DNA of 64,000 bases. It comes from Daphnia pulex. Lineage: Eukaryota > Arthropoda > Branchiopoda > Diplostraca > Daphniidae. This document shows positions 36,901-47,401 of the stretch, one piece after another. Position numbers and translations under genes: made by a program. A model generated the notes under the pieces. The model was not told where the DNA came from. It made no database searches and worked only from the letters and a program-made list of their open reading frames with translations. Within the stretch, counting starts at the first letter, position 1, and each line of letters opens with the position of its first letter. The stretch is taken from NCBI RefSeq assembly GCF_021134715.1, contig NC_060022.1, positions 2,671,001 to 2,735,000 of the forward strand, read 5' to 3'.

Positions 36901-39900
36901 ACTCCTTTTCCTTATTGTTGATCCCTCTATTCTCTTTTCTATCTTTCCTCATCCGGAACGAGCTGATTGACCCCGGATGGCATCTTGTCTCATTCTCTCT
37001 ACATTGTCTGCAGGGACACATTAGGCTATTAAGGGAGGGGCACCCAGATGGACGGGGCAGAAGAACGGTGTAATTTTTTTTTCTTGACCGTCCGCTTTCG
37101 TTTGGTGGACAATCGGTCATTTTGTTGTCAAGATGTCACTGGGTTCAACAGCTCTCGGCTGCGGACAAGAGATTAAGTCGATCACCAAAAATCTATTTCT
37201 TCTTTGGACACAGTTCTTTATCCGCACAAGTCTTAAAATAGAAAGGAAAGATTGACCCCTTTCCTTCACTCTTCCTAATTCTTTTGGGATTCTAGACTAA
37301 AATAAATCTTCCTTTTAATTCTTTACTTTGCCTTGTCAACCTGTTTTCACCCTACTATTCCTTCTCTAAATTCTGTCTCACTATTGAATGCTGCCAAGTG
37401 ATCAAAATTTAAATCCCTTTTAAATCTTCACTCCGGAAGTCGAAAAAGTGCACAGCTTCCATAACAAACAAACAAAAATGGGCAGAACAAAAGAACAACG
37501 GGTCCACTCTCCATTTCCAAATTTTTTGTCTTTTAAAAAAGAGTGCTCTCGCGAAAAATCAATAAGAGAAGAAAGTTTATCACTTTTTGTCGATATTTAT
37601 CGAGAAAGAAATGAAAAGTATCATTTTTTGCGTGCTTTTTTGAGGGGGGATTTAATTTTAATTTATTAAAAAGAAGAAAAAAATTTAAAGACAATTCGTT
37701 AAACAAGAAAAGAAATAATTTTTGCCAATTGAAATGATGGAATATTATGGTGACGGTGCGCTCGCGCTTTTATTTTATTTCCAGATAGCCATGTCTGGCT
37801 GGGCAAATAGTTACAGTTACCGATGCCAACCGGTGGATTATACTGATAATCCGCTGGCTATTCGGGTGAGTTGTGTGCATGAAAAATTATCCTTCGACAT
37901 ACTTTCTCAATAGCCCATGTCCATGTTTTTCACCACATTTCCGCACTCCTTTTCCTCGTCATCCTACTCTACACAAACACAAACACACAATTTCTTCCCT
38001 GCCTCTCTCAATATCTCACACTGTTCTAATAATTCCACTTTCTTTGTCGGCTTTTCATCCAAGACTTATTTAATTTTTTTTTCTGGTATTCCTTCCAGTA
38101 TTCCTTACAATATTTTTTTTTTTTTGTAATTCTAACTTTCCCACTTGACTATACACTTGACTAACACAATGCTGTAGTTAGTGCAATTTTTTAACTAGAA
38201 AACGACAAAGTTAAAAAAGAAAGACCGACTCTCGTATTGACCATAGAAAACTGTTCATTCATTAAAAAAAGGAAGACAAAAATAAATCGCGACCAAATCG
38301 ACCGACAGATCAAAACACGAATCCCCAATTTGCGAATTTTTTTTTTTACGTTTTTTTATTTGCACATTGTCCTTGCTTCACAGTAATTTCAAACAGTTGA
38401 CGCACTTTACGTTGTCTCTTCCCGACACGCCTCCAACAATGTCCTCCGTTCTCAGAAATCCCAAATTTATGTTCAAAAATTTCTTCACCCATTCCTCTTG
38501 TCATCTCATAGTTGATCTTAAGGAATCTTGCAATGACCCATTGATTGATTAAGACACTACTGATGGCTGTCTTAATCAATTAAGATTTTAAAAAATCAAT
38601 CACGACTTTAATTGCACGACTCTTTTTTGATTGATTGTGAGATTGTGTGTTCAATTCCACGTGTTATTTATTTCCTCCTCATTTTTTAAAACTTCCAAAT
38701 TCAAAAACTAGACATACTTTAACTGAACGTGGTGATCTAATTGTTATTATCTCTTTGCGCTCGCCAAATTCGTCGATACAGATGGTCTACGCCTGTTGGT
38801 GGTATTATTTCTCCAAGTTCACCGAGTTCTTCGACACAGTAAACATTCTAGAAATTCTTTTCCTTAACGAATCGGATCACATTTTCTGAATTTTATTTTG
38901 TGTTCTAATTGTGTCGTTTCTTTTTTTTCCAGATTTTCTTCGTCTTGCGCAAGAAAGATGAGCACGTTTCTCTGTTGCACGTCGTCCACCACGGCATCAT
39001 GCCAATGAGCGTCTGGTTCGGAGTTCGTTTCACGCCTGGCGGTCACTCAACCTTTTTCGGTTTGCTCAACACCTTCGTCCACATCGTCATGTACTTTTAC
39101 TACATGGTGGCCGCCATGGGACCTCAATACCAGAAATTCATTTGGTGGAAAAAATACCTCACCGCATTCCAGATGGTGAGGTCCTATCTATCTCTCTCTC
39201 TCCCCTTGTTATTCGGGAAAAAATGGCTTCGATTCAGACCACACCCTTTGCCCGCCGCTTGCTGCAAATTGATGTTTTTTTACCGGGAAATCGATGTGGT
39301 CTACTGGCACTGCTGTTCGATCGGTCGTCTGTCTTAGTTTGGTGCTTAGTTTTCCTTGACGTCTCATGAATATGTGCGCTCGAGATCGATGGACTCCTTT
39401 CGCTCGAGGGAGTGGCTGTTGAAGGCGGAAGTCCGACCGTGACGACATGACGATCTCAATGCAACACATACATTAATAATTATTTTGTTGTTGTGTGTCC
39501 CTTCCCATGTTGTGATTAGGTTCAATTCATCGCCATTGTGGTGCACGCTTTCCAACTGCTCTTCATCGATTGCAACTACCCCAAGGCCTTTGTCTGGTGG
39601 ATCGGCTGTCACGGCGTCCTCTTCTTCTGCCTCTTCTCCGATTTTTACAAGCGCAGCTACAAGAACGCCAAGTCTCGCGTAAGTGACCTCGCCTTCTCCC
39701 ATTTTCTTTTGATTCAGCCACCCGGCATTGTTGTCTGCCTTTTTCCAAAGGAGAAAAAATAAAATAAAAAGAATTCGATAATGAATAGCCGACGATAGTA
39801 GATTGTTGGAGCCGTTTTCTTTTTAATTGGGCAAATCCACGCTAAGGCGAGATTTTAGAGCCTATGGGAAAATTCTAACCCCCTTTCTTTTTTTTTTAAA

Positions 39901-40366
39901 CAAGAAAGAGACATGGATTACTTTCAGCCCCACGTGTCGCTCCGCCCTCTTTTCTCTCATCCCTCCTACCTTGTCCTATCCGTCCCTTGTTTGATTTCAA
40001 TTCGAAAACTACACCCAAAACCCGTTTTAATTTCATTTGCCGATTTTGAAAGGCTTTTGATTGGCGGTGCGCTTTAACTGTCCTCATTGTTGTCGAAACT
40101 CGTTGACTTAATTTTCTTTTGTTTTTATTTTGTTGAATGGAACGCAGATTGCCGCTGCTACCAATGGATTGAAAGCCAATGGGCACAGTAACGGATACTC
40201 TAATGGCAGCACCAGCAATGGGCACAGCAACGGCCACACCACTAACGGGCATGCCAACGGCCACAGCAACGGTCACGCCAACGGCAAAACCCACGAAAAG
40301 AACGGACACTCCAACGGCCACTCGAACGGCTACACCAATGGAGCTCTTCATTCCAAGAATGAATAG
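33951..40366 (+). CDS. Very-long-chain fatty acid elongase (ELOVL family) with alternative exons
   Basis: Constant exons are 33951-34008, 34092-34282, 38782-38838, 38933-39175, 39520-39678 and 40148-40366. One of three interchangeable 81-base exons sits between the second and third. Every version gives 335 aa. The enzyme is an ER membrane 3-ketoacyl-CoA synthase that condenses malonyl-CoA with long acyl-CoA. All family motifs are present: KFTEFFDT (122-129), histidine box HVVHH (145-149), NTFVHIVMYFYY (175-186) and TAFQMVQF (206-213). The spacing and predicted helices fit the seven-helix ELOVL fold, closest in feel to the ELOVL1/ELOVL7 branch. The tail after about residue 264 is unusual: a repetitive Asn-Gly-His series rather than the common dilysine ER-retrieval signal. 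The ATG at 33951 lies in an exon preceded by a plausible acceptor ending at 33912. Confidence 0.93.
35209..35289 (+). other. Elongase alternative exon, version a
   Basis: 81 bases, phase 0 on both sides, acceptor GTGACAG and donor GTGAGT. It encodes 27 residues including GGWLFHYSLKCQPVDYSDD and ends AIR. It follows the helix ending WLFYE and precedes MVYACWWYYFSKF. Confidence 0.88.
36309..36389 (+). other. Elongase alternative exon, version b
   Basis: 81 bases, phase 0 on both sides, acceptor TTCGCAG and donor GTGAGT. It encodes 27 residues including GGWFHGYSFVCQPVDYSLDD and ends AVR. Length, phase, donor and core sequence match versions a and c. Confidence 0.88.
37785..37865 (+). other. Elongase alternative exon, version c
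   Basis: 81 bases, phase 0 on both sides, acceptor TTTCCAG and donor GTGAGT. It encodes 27 residues including SGWANSYSYRCQPVDYTDN and ends AIR. Confidence 0.88.
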
Positions 40367-40586
40367 ATATCATCACCCTCTTACCCTCTCTTGGAAGAGA
40401 GAAAAAAAAAAGCAAAAGCTGCTTCTCCTTCGTATCTCTTAATTGTTTTCTTTTCTCCGTTCTTCGTCGCATTTTTTCCCCCCGCCCAATCAACAACCTG
40501 GCTGTGAGAGATGATGTTCATCTGTCATTTGTTTTGTTTTGTTTATTTTCTTCATCTATTTTTCCTTGTGCTCAAAATGCTGAATC

Positions 40587-40592
40587 AATAAA
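40587..40592 (+). promoter_or_regulatory. Poly(A) signal of the elongase gene
   Basis: AATAAA about 220 bases after the elongase stop codon. Another AATAAA near 41023 may give a longer 3' UTR. Confidence 0.55.
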
Positions 40593-41039
40593 ACGAGGAA
40601 CGAAAGAAACGAAAGAAGAAACCTTAAAATAACGGAATTGAAAAAAAAAGAAGACAGCCCAGTCAAATGCGAGGACCAAAAAAAAAAAAAAAAAAAGACA
40701 AAATAAAAATAAAAATGTAATGGGTTATCTCCTTTTCTATCGTTGCCTTTGCCCAAGTTTTTTTTTTTTTTTTCGACAAGTTCTTTCCCTCTTTCCCCCC
40801 TTTTCCCATGGAATTCCTGTTACGGAAGATGTGGCACTGGGCTGAACAAATAACTGGAAGAAAACGAAATCCGCCGGGTTCATCTTTTTTTTTTTCATCT
40901 TCTCCGATTTAGTTTTTCACCTGGAAAGACACCAAACAAAAAACAAACAGCGTGTTTTTTCCACTCCTCCCTCACCATCCCCTTCACGGTTCATTTGATG
41001 TTTCTTCTTGAAATGAAAAACACAATAAAGAATTAATAA

Positions 41040-42300
41040 AGAAGAACGTTATATCTTATCTTGTGTGTGTATCTACGGGAGAATTGGGTCTTTCGCTTCT
41101 TTATTCGATGTTGGCTTCATTTATTATTATTTTTCTCCCACTTCTTTATTTTCACACAAATTTTTGCATACATTCCGACTACTCCTTTTTTTTCTCTCTC
41201 TCCCTTTACACCTGTTCTCCCGAAAAAACTCCCCGAGATGCATGTTCAAGTGCTCAGTTAATTGTATTATTTTTTTCACCCCCTGACCCTCTCCCCCCCA
41301 CCCCATCCGTACCCCTTTTGTGTTAATACATCATTACTACATCTCTTACCAAAAGATTCCGTCATTTTACAGATTCTTCTTGCGCGTTTTATAATTCCAG
41401 TTTATTTTGCAGGATCCAATCAGCTCCTAGCCGTCTGGCAACCGACAGTGTTGACCCAGACGGTTTTTACGAGCAGTTGGGTCAGTTCCATTCTTGGTTC
41501 TTTTGTCGATAAAGCACCGACCGGCCGTTCAACAACAACAACCAACTTCTCTAAACGCTGGCCGTTAGGAGCGCGGACGGTCGAAGAGTCTGGAGGACAA
41601 GGAAGCGCGGTGTCTTCGTGTTGTTGTATAAAATAACGCGAGAGGAGTCGAGGAAATGCGAGAAGAATGGTTGAAGAGTTCATTGGCTTTCGTGCAGCAG
41701 TCGGAGAAGAAACAAGAGAAACTTAACATTCTCCGACGGCGGAGACACAAGAGTTCTCGAGTTGCATTTGGCTTTAAGATGCTGGAAGACCAACGCAGAT
41801 GGATGGAATAATTTTGAAATGAGTACGCGAGGACCTAACAAGAACTCTGGGATGGTGTGACCATCTTTAGGGGCCATTTTTCAAGGATAAGGTGGGTTAC
41901 GTGATGCGAGTTTATCCCTTATTCGGTTCACATTTGACTTGAATTCAGGTAGCCTTTGGCTGCTGGCATTCGACGAGAATCGACACGACAGCAACTGACA
42001 GATCCCCTGATTGATGGATCGGTTTGTAGAATGTGTTTCCGCTTCATATTTTTGCTATGAAAAACAGTTAAAATGTAAAAGCTTTATTTTATGTAGGTGT
42101 TAGTTAATGGTTCAAAGTTAACATGAAAACTTCAGCTGAAATTAACTGAAAACATTTAGTCAAGAATGCAGTAAGAATCATTATTTAAAGATTGTTTTCT
42201 CTATAACTTAAAAACAGTTGACTTGTTATCCGATCTCCGCTGTTAAACTTTTTAAGTAACTTATGAAAGTTACGAGTTACGACGTGTACTGTCATGTCTG
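41040..42300. other. Region downstream of the elongase without a clear gene
   Basis: An acceptor-like TTTTGCAG ends at 41411 and two frames after it are open for some distance, but neither gives recognisable protein content and no partner exon of matching phase was found. I treat it as non-coding. Confidence 0.4.
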
Positions 42301-42308
42301 TCTGTGAT

Positions 42309-42414
42309 TGACTGACTGTGCAACTAACTTAAGATTCAAAACCCATTACTAGATGTCGTCATGACTGACTGTGCAACTAACTTAAGATTCAAAACCCATT
42401 ACTAGATGTCGTCA
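42309..42414. repeat. Exact 53-bp tandem duplication
   Basis: Positions 42309-42361 and 42362-42414 carry the same 53 bases, beginning TGACTGACTGTGCAACTAAC and ending GATGTCGTCA. Identity across the whole unit means a recent duplication or an assembly artefact. Confidence 0.92.
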
Positions 42415-42781
42415 GTGTCGCCCATGTTGTTCTGACATCGTGAAACGAGGCGAAACAAATTGTAGCTAATTTATACTTATATTCCTGTGATTTCAAATAC
42501 CAAATTGAACTTCGTATCCTATGTAGGTTTATCTTACACTAGTTTCCTTATTTTTATACTGTACCAACTTATTTCTTGAAATTCTAGATGCATACTGTCA
42601 GTCATTCCAACAAGTTGACTTAGCGCTCAGTCAATTTCCATCCATTAGGCCCACCATGCTGTCAAAAGCACATATACTGGAATACAAATGTTCCGAGATA
42701 AGGTATTTCCCCATAACTGCTACCAGACCATTACATTTCAGATTTTCATATAACATAGGTATTCTTGTTTATGAACCATAG

Positions 42782-43139
42782 GATCTTTCTGAATCTCGCT
42801 TTTTTGGTGGCTTTCAATTCATCACCCATATGATAAAAGTAAGCATCAATACCACCTATTACCACGCTACTGCAATACTTCATGACACTTTCTTAAGCAT
42901 CAGGAAATTTATCTCAACATGTGGAGTAATGCTGTTGGTTGCTGTGAATTCCATTTTTACGGTTTTTTCATCATGAACATTTCAGTGTGCTTAGAAAAGG
43001 TAAAGATTGATATGCTTTATTCATTGTTATATTTTCATTAATGTAAAACATTTTTTTTTTACAGAGCACGCAGTTTCTTTATGGAATCGTGTGGTCCTGG
43101 CACGGAGATTCTTGTGCCAATGCTGACCTTTGTCCATGA
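42782..43139 (+). other. Possible small gene or gene fragment of three phase-0 exons
   Basis: Three open segments with splice-like edges follow each other in phase 0: 42782-42838 (donor GTAAGC), 42904-42999 (acceptor ATCAG, donor GTAAAG) and 43065-43139 (acceptor TTTACAG, ends TGA). They would encode about 75 residues rich in aromatic residues and cysteine (NMWSNAVGCCEFHFYGFF, YGIVWSWHGDSCANADLCP). No start codon or upstream exon of matching phase is evident and I recognise no family. Chance is possible in AT-rich DNA. Confidence 0.22.
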
Positions 43140-43251
43140 CGGAAGAGGAACTTCCACCAACGTCCATCCTTATCTTCGCGACGCACGCTCATCTAGCTTC
43201 ACTGCTTCTAAACACAATTGACAATTTGTTTTACTTCACTGGCGACTTGGC

Positions 43252-43328
43252 GAGTTTCTGGACCACTTCATGATCGCTTCCGTCCGCTGTTACACACCTG
43301 CAGTCACTCACCACGGAATTATGCCCAG
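43252..43328 (+). pseudogene. ELOVL-like relic
   Basis: The frame starting at 43252 reads EFLDHFMIAS and then, 17 residues from its start, AVTHHGIMP, followed by a GT. In the intact elongase the corresponding stretch runs EFFDTIFFVL to VVHHGIMP, so the acidic EFxD motif and the histidine box with its GIMP extension are both kept. The relic is four residues shorter between the two motifs and lacks the intron that splits this region in the intact gene. A stop codon lies just upstream in the same frame. It suggests a decayed second elongase copy, possibly retroposed, but the match is short. Confidence 0.4.
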
Positions 43329-43598
43329 GTACCCAACAATTGACTTATTTTCCTAGGTTATCTACCAATAGTCTAGTTGCGTTAGACTCTGTCTGTGTAA
43401 TAGTTTCCAAAATCAGTCCCTTCTTACGCGCAAACGAAGTTTTACTTGGACGTTTCTTTTTTCTAACGCTAGATGGCTTTTTGAAAATTTGCAGCTGTCA
43501 AAACAGTCAGTTTCAGTTACTTTGCACATCTCTTTAAACATTTATTGGCAGTTATTTTGTTGAAATATTTAGTGATAACTGACGATTACTATTCCAGC

Positions 43599-43986
43599 AA
43601 CAAAGCTCACTTGTTAGATTTTCGATATTTGATTTTTTTTTCTACTTCCGGTTTACTCATTTCTGTCAGTAGTTTAGTCAATATTGATCTGAAGCACAAA
43701 AGAACCACATATTCGTGATCCTCGTAAAATTTGTGGTAAAGTTCATGTTCTGTTTTTTACGTACGCGTACTTCCGGTTTCGAAAATTTTCCTGAACTATA
43801 GTTCAGGAAAATTCTCGATTTTGGCAAAATTTTGGATTTCGTTTAAATCACACCTAATCGACCCCAAATTTTATGGGGATCACGAATATGTGGTTTAATT
43901 TGACGACAGCTCAATGGTTGAGGCGCTGTGGTTACTTCCGGTATACTTCCGGAATTTTTTAAAAAGACTAGTAAGTGAGCTTTGTT
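43599..43986. mobile_element. Foldback element (MITE-like), about 390 bp
   Basis: The ends are inverted repeats: 43599-43617 (AACAAAGCTCACTTGTTAG) pairs with 43968-43986 with about two mismatches. Inner segments pair as well: AACCACATATTCGTGATCC near 43703 is the reverse complement of GGATCACGAATATGTGGTT near 43876. The centre is a 30-base perfect palindrome at 43784-43813 around CTGAACTATAGTTCAG. The whole element can therefore fold into one long hairpin. No coding capacity and no clear target-site duplication were seen. Confidence 0.75.
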
Positions 43987-44261
43987 ATGTGTACAGTTCT
44001 CAATATTGTTAGGTAGATTTTAAGCAATTTAAAGCGCGCCTTTGAAGTTTTGAGCAAAAAAACCAGATCAATGAACCTATATGTATTATGTGACTATTAT
44101 GTAGCTTTTATTGGCATGTCACTAAATAAGAATTGTTTTCTCTTTATTCAGGTAATGCAGAGGAAACGTCGAGAAGATGGACATTAAAACGCCGCCGGTA
44201 TCTCCAAAATGTCAGCGCGGATCATCATTTGTTGTTGGTAATATGTTTTCGTTTGTGTTAG

Positions 44262-44595
44262 TTAACCCGATGGCTGCCACGCCTTTGTTCTCCCCTAGCT
44301 CCTTAGCACGGGCCGCGCTGTTCGGTCTCGTGGTTTTCATGCCGCGGGGTCGGACAGTCGCACCAGCCCCAGATTCGCCGAAAGGCCATGTTAGGCAATG
44401 CACCATAGGGACTTCCCCCTTGTCGATACGGTGATGGATTCTAGAGGTTGTGCATTCCATCTTCTCCTGTCACCGTGTCAGCCCGGACTTGTCAGCAATG
44501 GCAAGTCCCACCTTGGTCATAGATCCTTCAGACGTGGCGCGTAGAGTAGTAGAGAGCAACCTACGGGTTGTATGGCGTGGCAGCCAACGGGTTAA
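44262..44595. mobile_element. piggyBac-type MITE flanked by TTAA
   Basis: The left end reads TTAACCCGATGGCTGCCACG (44262 on) and the right end reads CGTGGCAGCCAACGGGTTAA (to 44595), its reverse complement with one mismatch. TTAA target duplications next to CCC...GGG termini are the hallmark of piggyBac superfamily transposons. The element is 334 bp and has no transposase, so it is non-autonomous. Water fleas carry a known piggyBac family (Pokey); whether this belongs to it cannot be decided here. Confidence 0.8.
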
Positions 44596-44600
44596 CTTAA

Positions 44601-44634
44601 GTGTATGTGTATGTATGTATGTATGTATGTATGT
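44601..44634. repeat. GTAT microsatellite
   Basis: Repeated GTAT/GTGT units immediately next to the right end of the MITE. Confidence 0.85.
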
Positions 44635-45205
44635 GAGTGATTGTAAAATGTGGTGGAATTGTGGGTGGAGGTGGGACAATAAAGCAATTCCTTTTAAAGT
44701 TTTTTGTTTGCTGTGTCTTATAACTTAGTAAATAATGTTTAGCACCTGACTTGTATATTTCTTACAACTTAAGTTTTACATAAGTTATAGGCAAGCAACT
44801 GATTATCTCCAAGACTCTTTAAATAAACTACTGTGAGGAACTAAACACTATCTGCAACTCCTTTGTTACGCCAATTTAAAAACAGAGCTGTTAGCGTAAA
44901 ATTTTTTTAGCAAACACTATACAGTACGTCTCATTCGTAACTTGCCCTGTAAATGAAGTTCATCCCAACACTAGAAAATGTCGGAATGCAGAGCAACTAG
45001 AGCAATAGTCACGTCTAACATGCGAAATGGGAAAGATCGAACAAAAATCAGAATACGTCGCAAAGTCAAAAGGCTTTTAGGTGGCAAGAGAAGTCTTACA
45101 ATATGATTACCCAGTATGAAAAATTTATTTTCTCATTAAAGATCAACAACAATTCCCAGTGACTAGTAAATATTAAGATATGACCGAAAAGTCTGAACAT
45201 AATTA

Positions 45206-46110
45206 TTAAAATTGAAAATTCGACTCTAATTTAGGAACGTCCCTGTAGTAAGTTGGAGAAGCGTAGGTTTTGGTGTAATATTCAGGTGCCTCAGTAGTGT
45301 AGTTACTCGGGGCGGAGTAAGAGTTCGCAGCTTCGGTGTAGTAGCTGAGTGTAGCGTAGGCTGTGATAATTGGAGCTTCAGTGAAGAATTTCGGTTCAAC
45401 GATATACGAAGAGACGGTGGTTGTGTAGGAAGTTGAGGCAATGTAATACTTGGCCGCGTCAGTTTTGATTATGTAGCTCATGGCAGAGTTGTATTTGGGC
45501 GCTTCTGTGTAGTATTCGGCCGTTCTTGTGGTGTAATAAGTTGGAACCGTACTTGCAAACATCGGTGTAGTAAGCTAGCGCAGCACACGTAGAGGTTTAG
45601 TACTTCGGTGCCTTGATGGTGTAGTACTTCGGTGCCTTGATGGTGTAGCTCGGGGCAGCATAAGTTTTAGCGTATAATCTGGAGCCTTGGTGGTGTAGTA
45701 GTTGGACGGCTCGGTGTAGTACGCTAGGGCTGCATACGTGTAGAACTCCGGTGACTTGGTGGTTCGGTGTAGAACTCAGGATCTTTGGTGATGTAGCTCG
45801 GGGCAGCATAAGTTGTGGTGCAACTCTGGAGCTTTGGTGGTGTACTAGTTGGGCGACTCGGTGTAGTAACTGATGGTTGCGTATTATGTTGTGTAGTAAG
45901 ACGGCGGCGTTTTGCTTAGATATCCGACATTCCCAGGAGACGTCGGTACACCAGTGGACGACCCAGCAATCAACAATACAACACCCAACAGCAGCATGAC
46001 GCCATAGTTTACTAGACAAAAATTATTTTAACATTTATATGCAATAATAAATAACAATTTTAAAAAAATAGAGTTGATTCACAGCTTCAAAAAAAGAATA
46101 TTTACCCATG
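45206..46110 (-). pseudogene. Decayed YYT-repeat secreted protein gene, copy A
   Basis: The first exon is only ATGG (46110-46107) before a GTAAAT donor. The second starts at 46011 and gives MVNYGVMLLLGVVLLIAGSS, a clear signal peptide, then PPSYYTT and a stop, with a second stop 15 codons on. After further frame breaks, 45562-45206 is again open for 118 codons of Tyr/Thr/Ala/Pro-rich repeats (YYTEAPKYNS, YYTEAANSYSAPSNYTTEAP). Proteins of this type are secreted repeat proteins, plausibly cuticle or gut-lining components; that role is inferred from composition. The stops make this copy non-functional unless introns remove them. Confidence 0.6.
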
Positions 46111-46129
46111 TTTGCGAAATTCGGAAGCT

Positions 46130-46719
46130 TAGTTTGAGGTGTAATATTCGGTTGCGTTAGTGGTGTAGCAACTCGGGGCAGAGTACTGCTTTCGGAGCTT
46201 CGGTGTAGTAGGTCGTGGTTGCCTAAGTAGTGGTGTAATACTCGGACGCCTTGGTGGTGTAGTACTTGGGAGCAGCGCAGGTAGTAGTGTAGTGAACTGG
46301 AGCCTCGGTTTAGTATTACAGTTCAACGTAATATTCCAGTGCCTTCGTGGTGTAGTACTCCGGTGTAACGTAGGTTGTAGTGCAGTACTTGGACGCCTCT
46401 GTGGTGTGACAAGTTAGATCCTGGGTGTAGTAGCTGGGAACAGAATAGCACATGGCAGCATTGTTATAGTTAGCTGGAACATCGTAGGTTGAAAATTACT
46501 CAGGAGCCTTGGTGGTGTAGTACTTGGGGTCTTCGGTATAGCAAGTAGGCGTTGACGTGTCTGTTCAGTAAGTCGGCAGCGTGGTGTAGTATTCTTTCGC
46601 TGCTGAGTTTCGGTATCAACCATATCCAGGAGACATCGGTACACCCGTAGTAGACCCAACCATCAACGATCCATCACCCAAGAGCACGGCGACGTAGTTA
46701 ACTTCACAATAAACAAATT
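46130..46719 (-). pseudogene. Decayed YYT-repeat gene, copy B
   Basis: Sequence from about 46701 downward matches the second exon of the other copies (TTAACTACGTCGCCGTGCTC), including the signal-peptide segment, but the frame breaks within 40 codons. Fragments of the repeat (EYYT, YYTT, AP) appear in all three frames down to 46130. I found no first exon. Confidence 0.5.
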
Positions 46720-46749
46720 GAAAAATAAATTTTCGAATATAACTGTATC

Positions 46750-47358
46750 AACAACTAAAAACAAGATAGAATTCAGGAGCACCTTCTGTGTAGTAAGTCG
46801 GGGCTGCGTAATCCTTGGCAGTCTCAGTCGTGATTGTGTGGATCGGGCAGAGCAGTAATTTGGCACTTCGGTGTAGTATTCCACCGTTTTGGTGGAGTGA
46901 TAAGCCGGAGCCTCGGTTGATTAACTGGGAACAGAGTAGCACTTGGGAGCCTCGGTGTAGTGGTACGGGTCAGCATACGTCGGTGCCTTGCTGGTGTAGT
47001 AACTCGGGGCAGAGCAATACTTCGGGGCAACGGGTAAAATACTTCGCCAGCGAAAGTCTTGGTATAACACTTCAGTATTTTAGTGGTGTAGTACTTAGGG
47101 GGCCTCGGTGTAGTAACTAGTCGTTGCGCCAGTTGTCGTGTAGTTAGGCGGCGGCGTTGCGGTTTGATATCCGCAATACCAAGGAGTCATCGGTTCACCG
47201 GTGGAGTGGTCAACCCAGCCATCAACGATACAACCCCAACGACGATATAGTTAACTAAACAGACAAATTTAAAATTAATACAACTGTATAACTGGAATAT
47301 TAACAAAAAAAGCATGATTGAAACAAAAATCAATGTCAAAAACAGAATATTTACCCAT
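46750..47358 (-). pseudogene. Decayed YYT-repeat gene, copy C
   Basis: The first exon ATGG (47358-47355) has an intact GTAAAT donor, and the second exon starts at 47254 with VNYIVVGVVSLMAGLTT. A frameshift shortly after the signal peptide leads to TGA. The other frame then continues with the family pattern (PPPNYTTTGATTSYYTEAP) until a further break. Confidence 0.55.
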
Positions 47359-47401
47359 TATTGCGAATTGGTTACACGATGCGGAATGCAGCTGGTGACA
47401 G

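Noticed and set aside
37330-37380. Possible fourth copy of the elongase alternative exon (a CQPV-like reading near 37338)
   Set aside because: Only four residues agree; there is no GW or YS core, no acceptor at the right distance and no GTGAGT donor.
43912-43940. tRNA A-box-like phrase GCTCAATGGTTGAGGCGCTG
   Set aside because: It lies within the foldback element and has no B box or cloverleaf partner, so neither a tRNA gene nor a tRNA-derived SINE is supported.
44177-44434. 85-codon open frame across the piggyBac MITE
   Set aside because: It runs from flanking DNA through a terminal inverted repeat, and its composition is that of the repeat, not of a protein.
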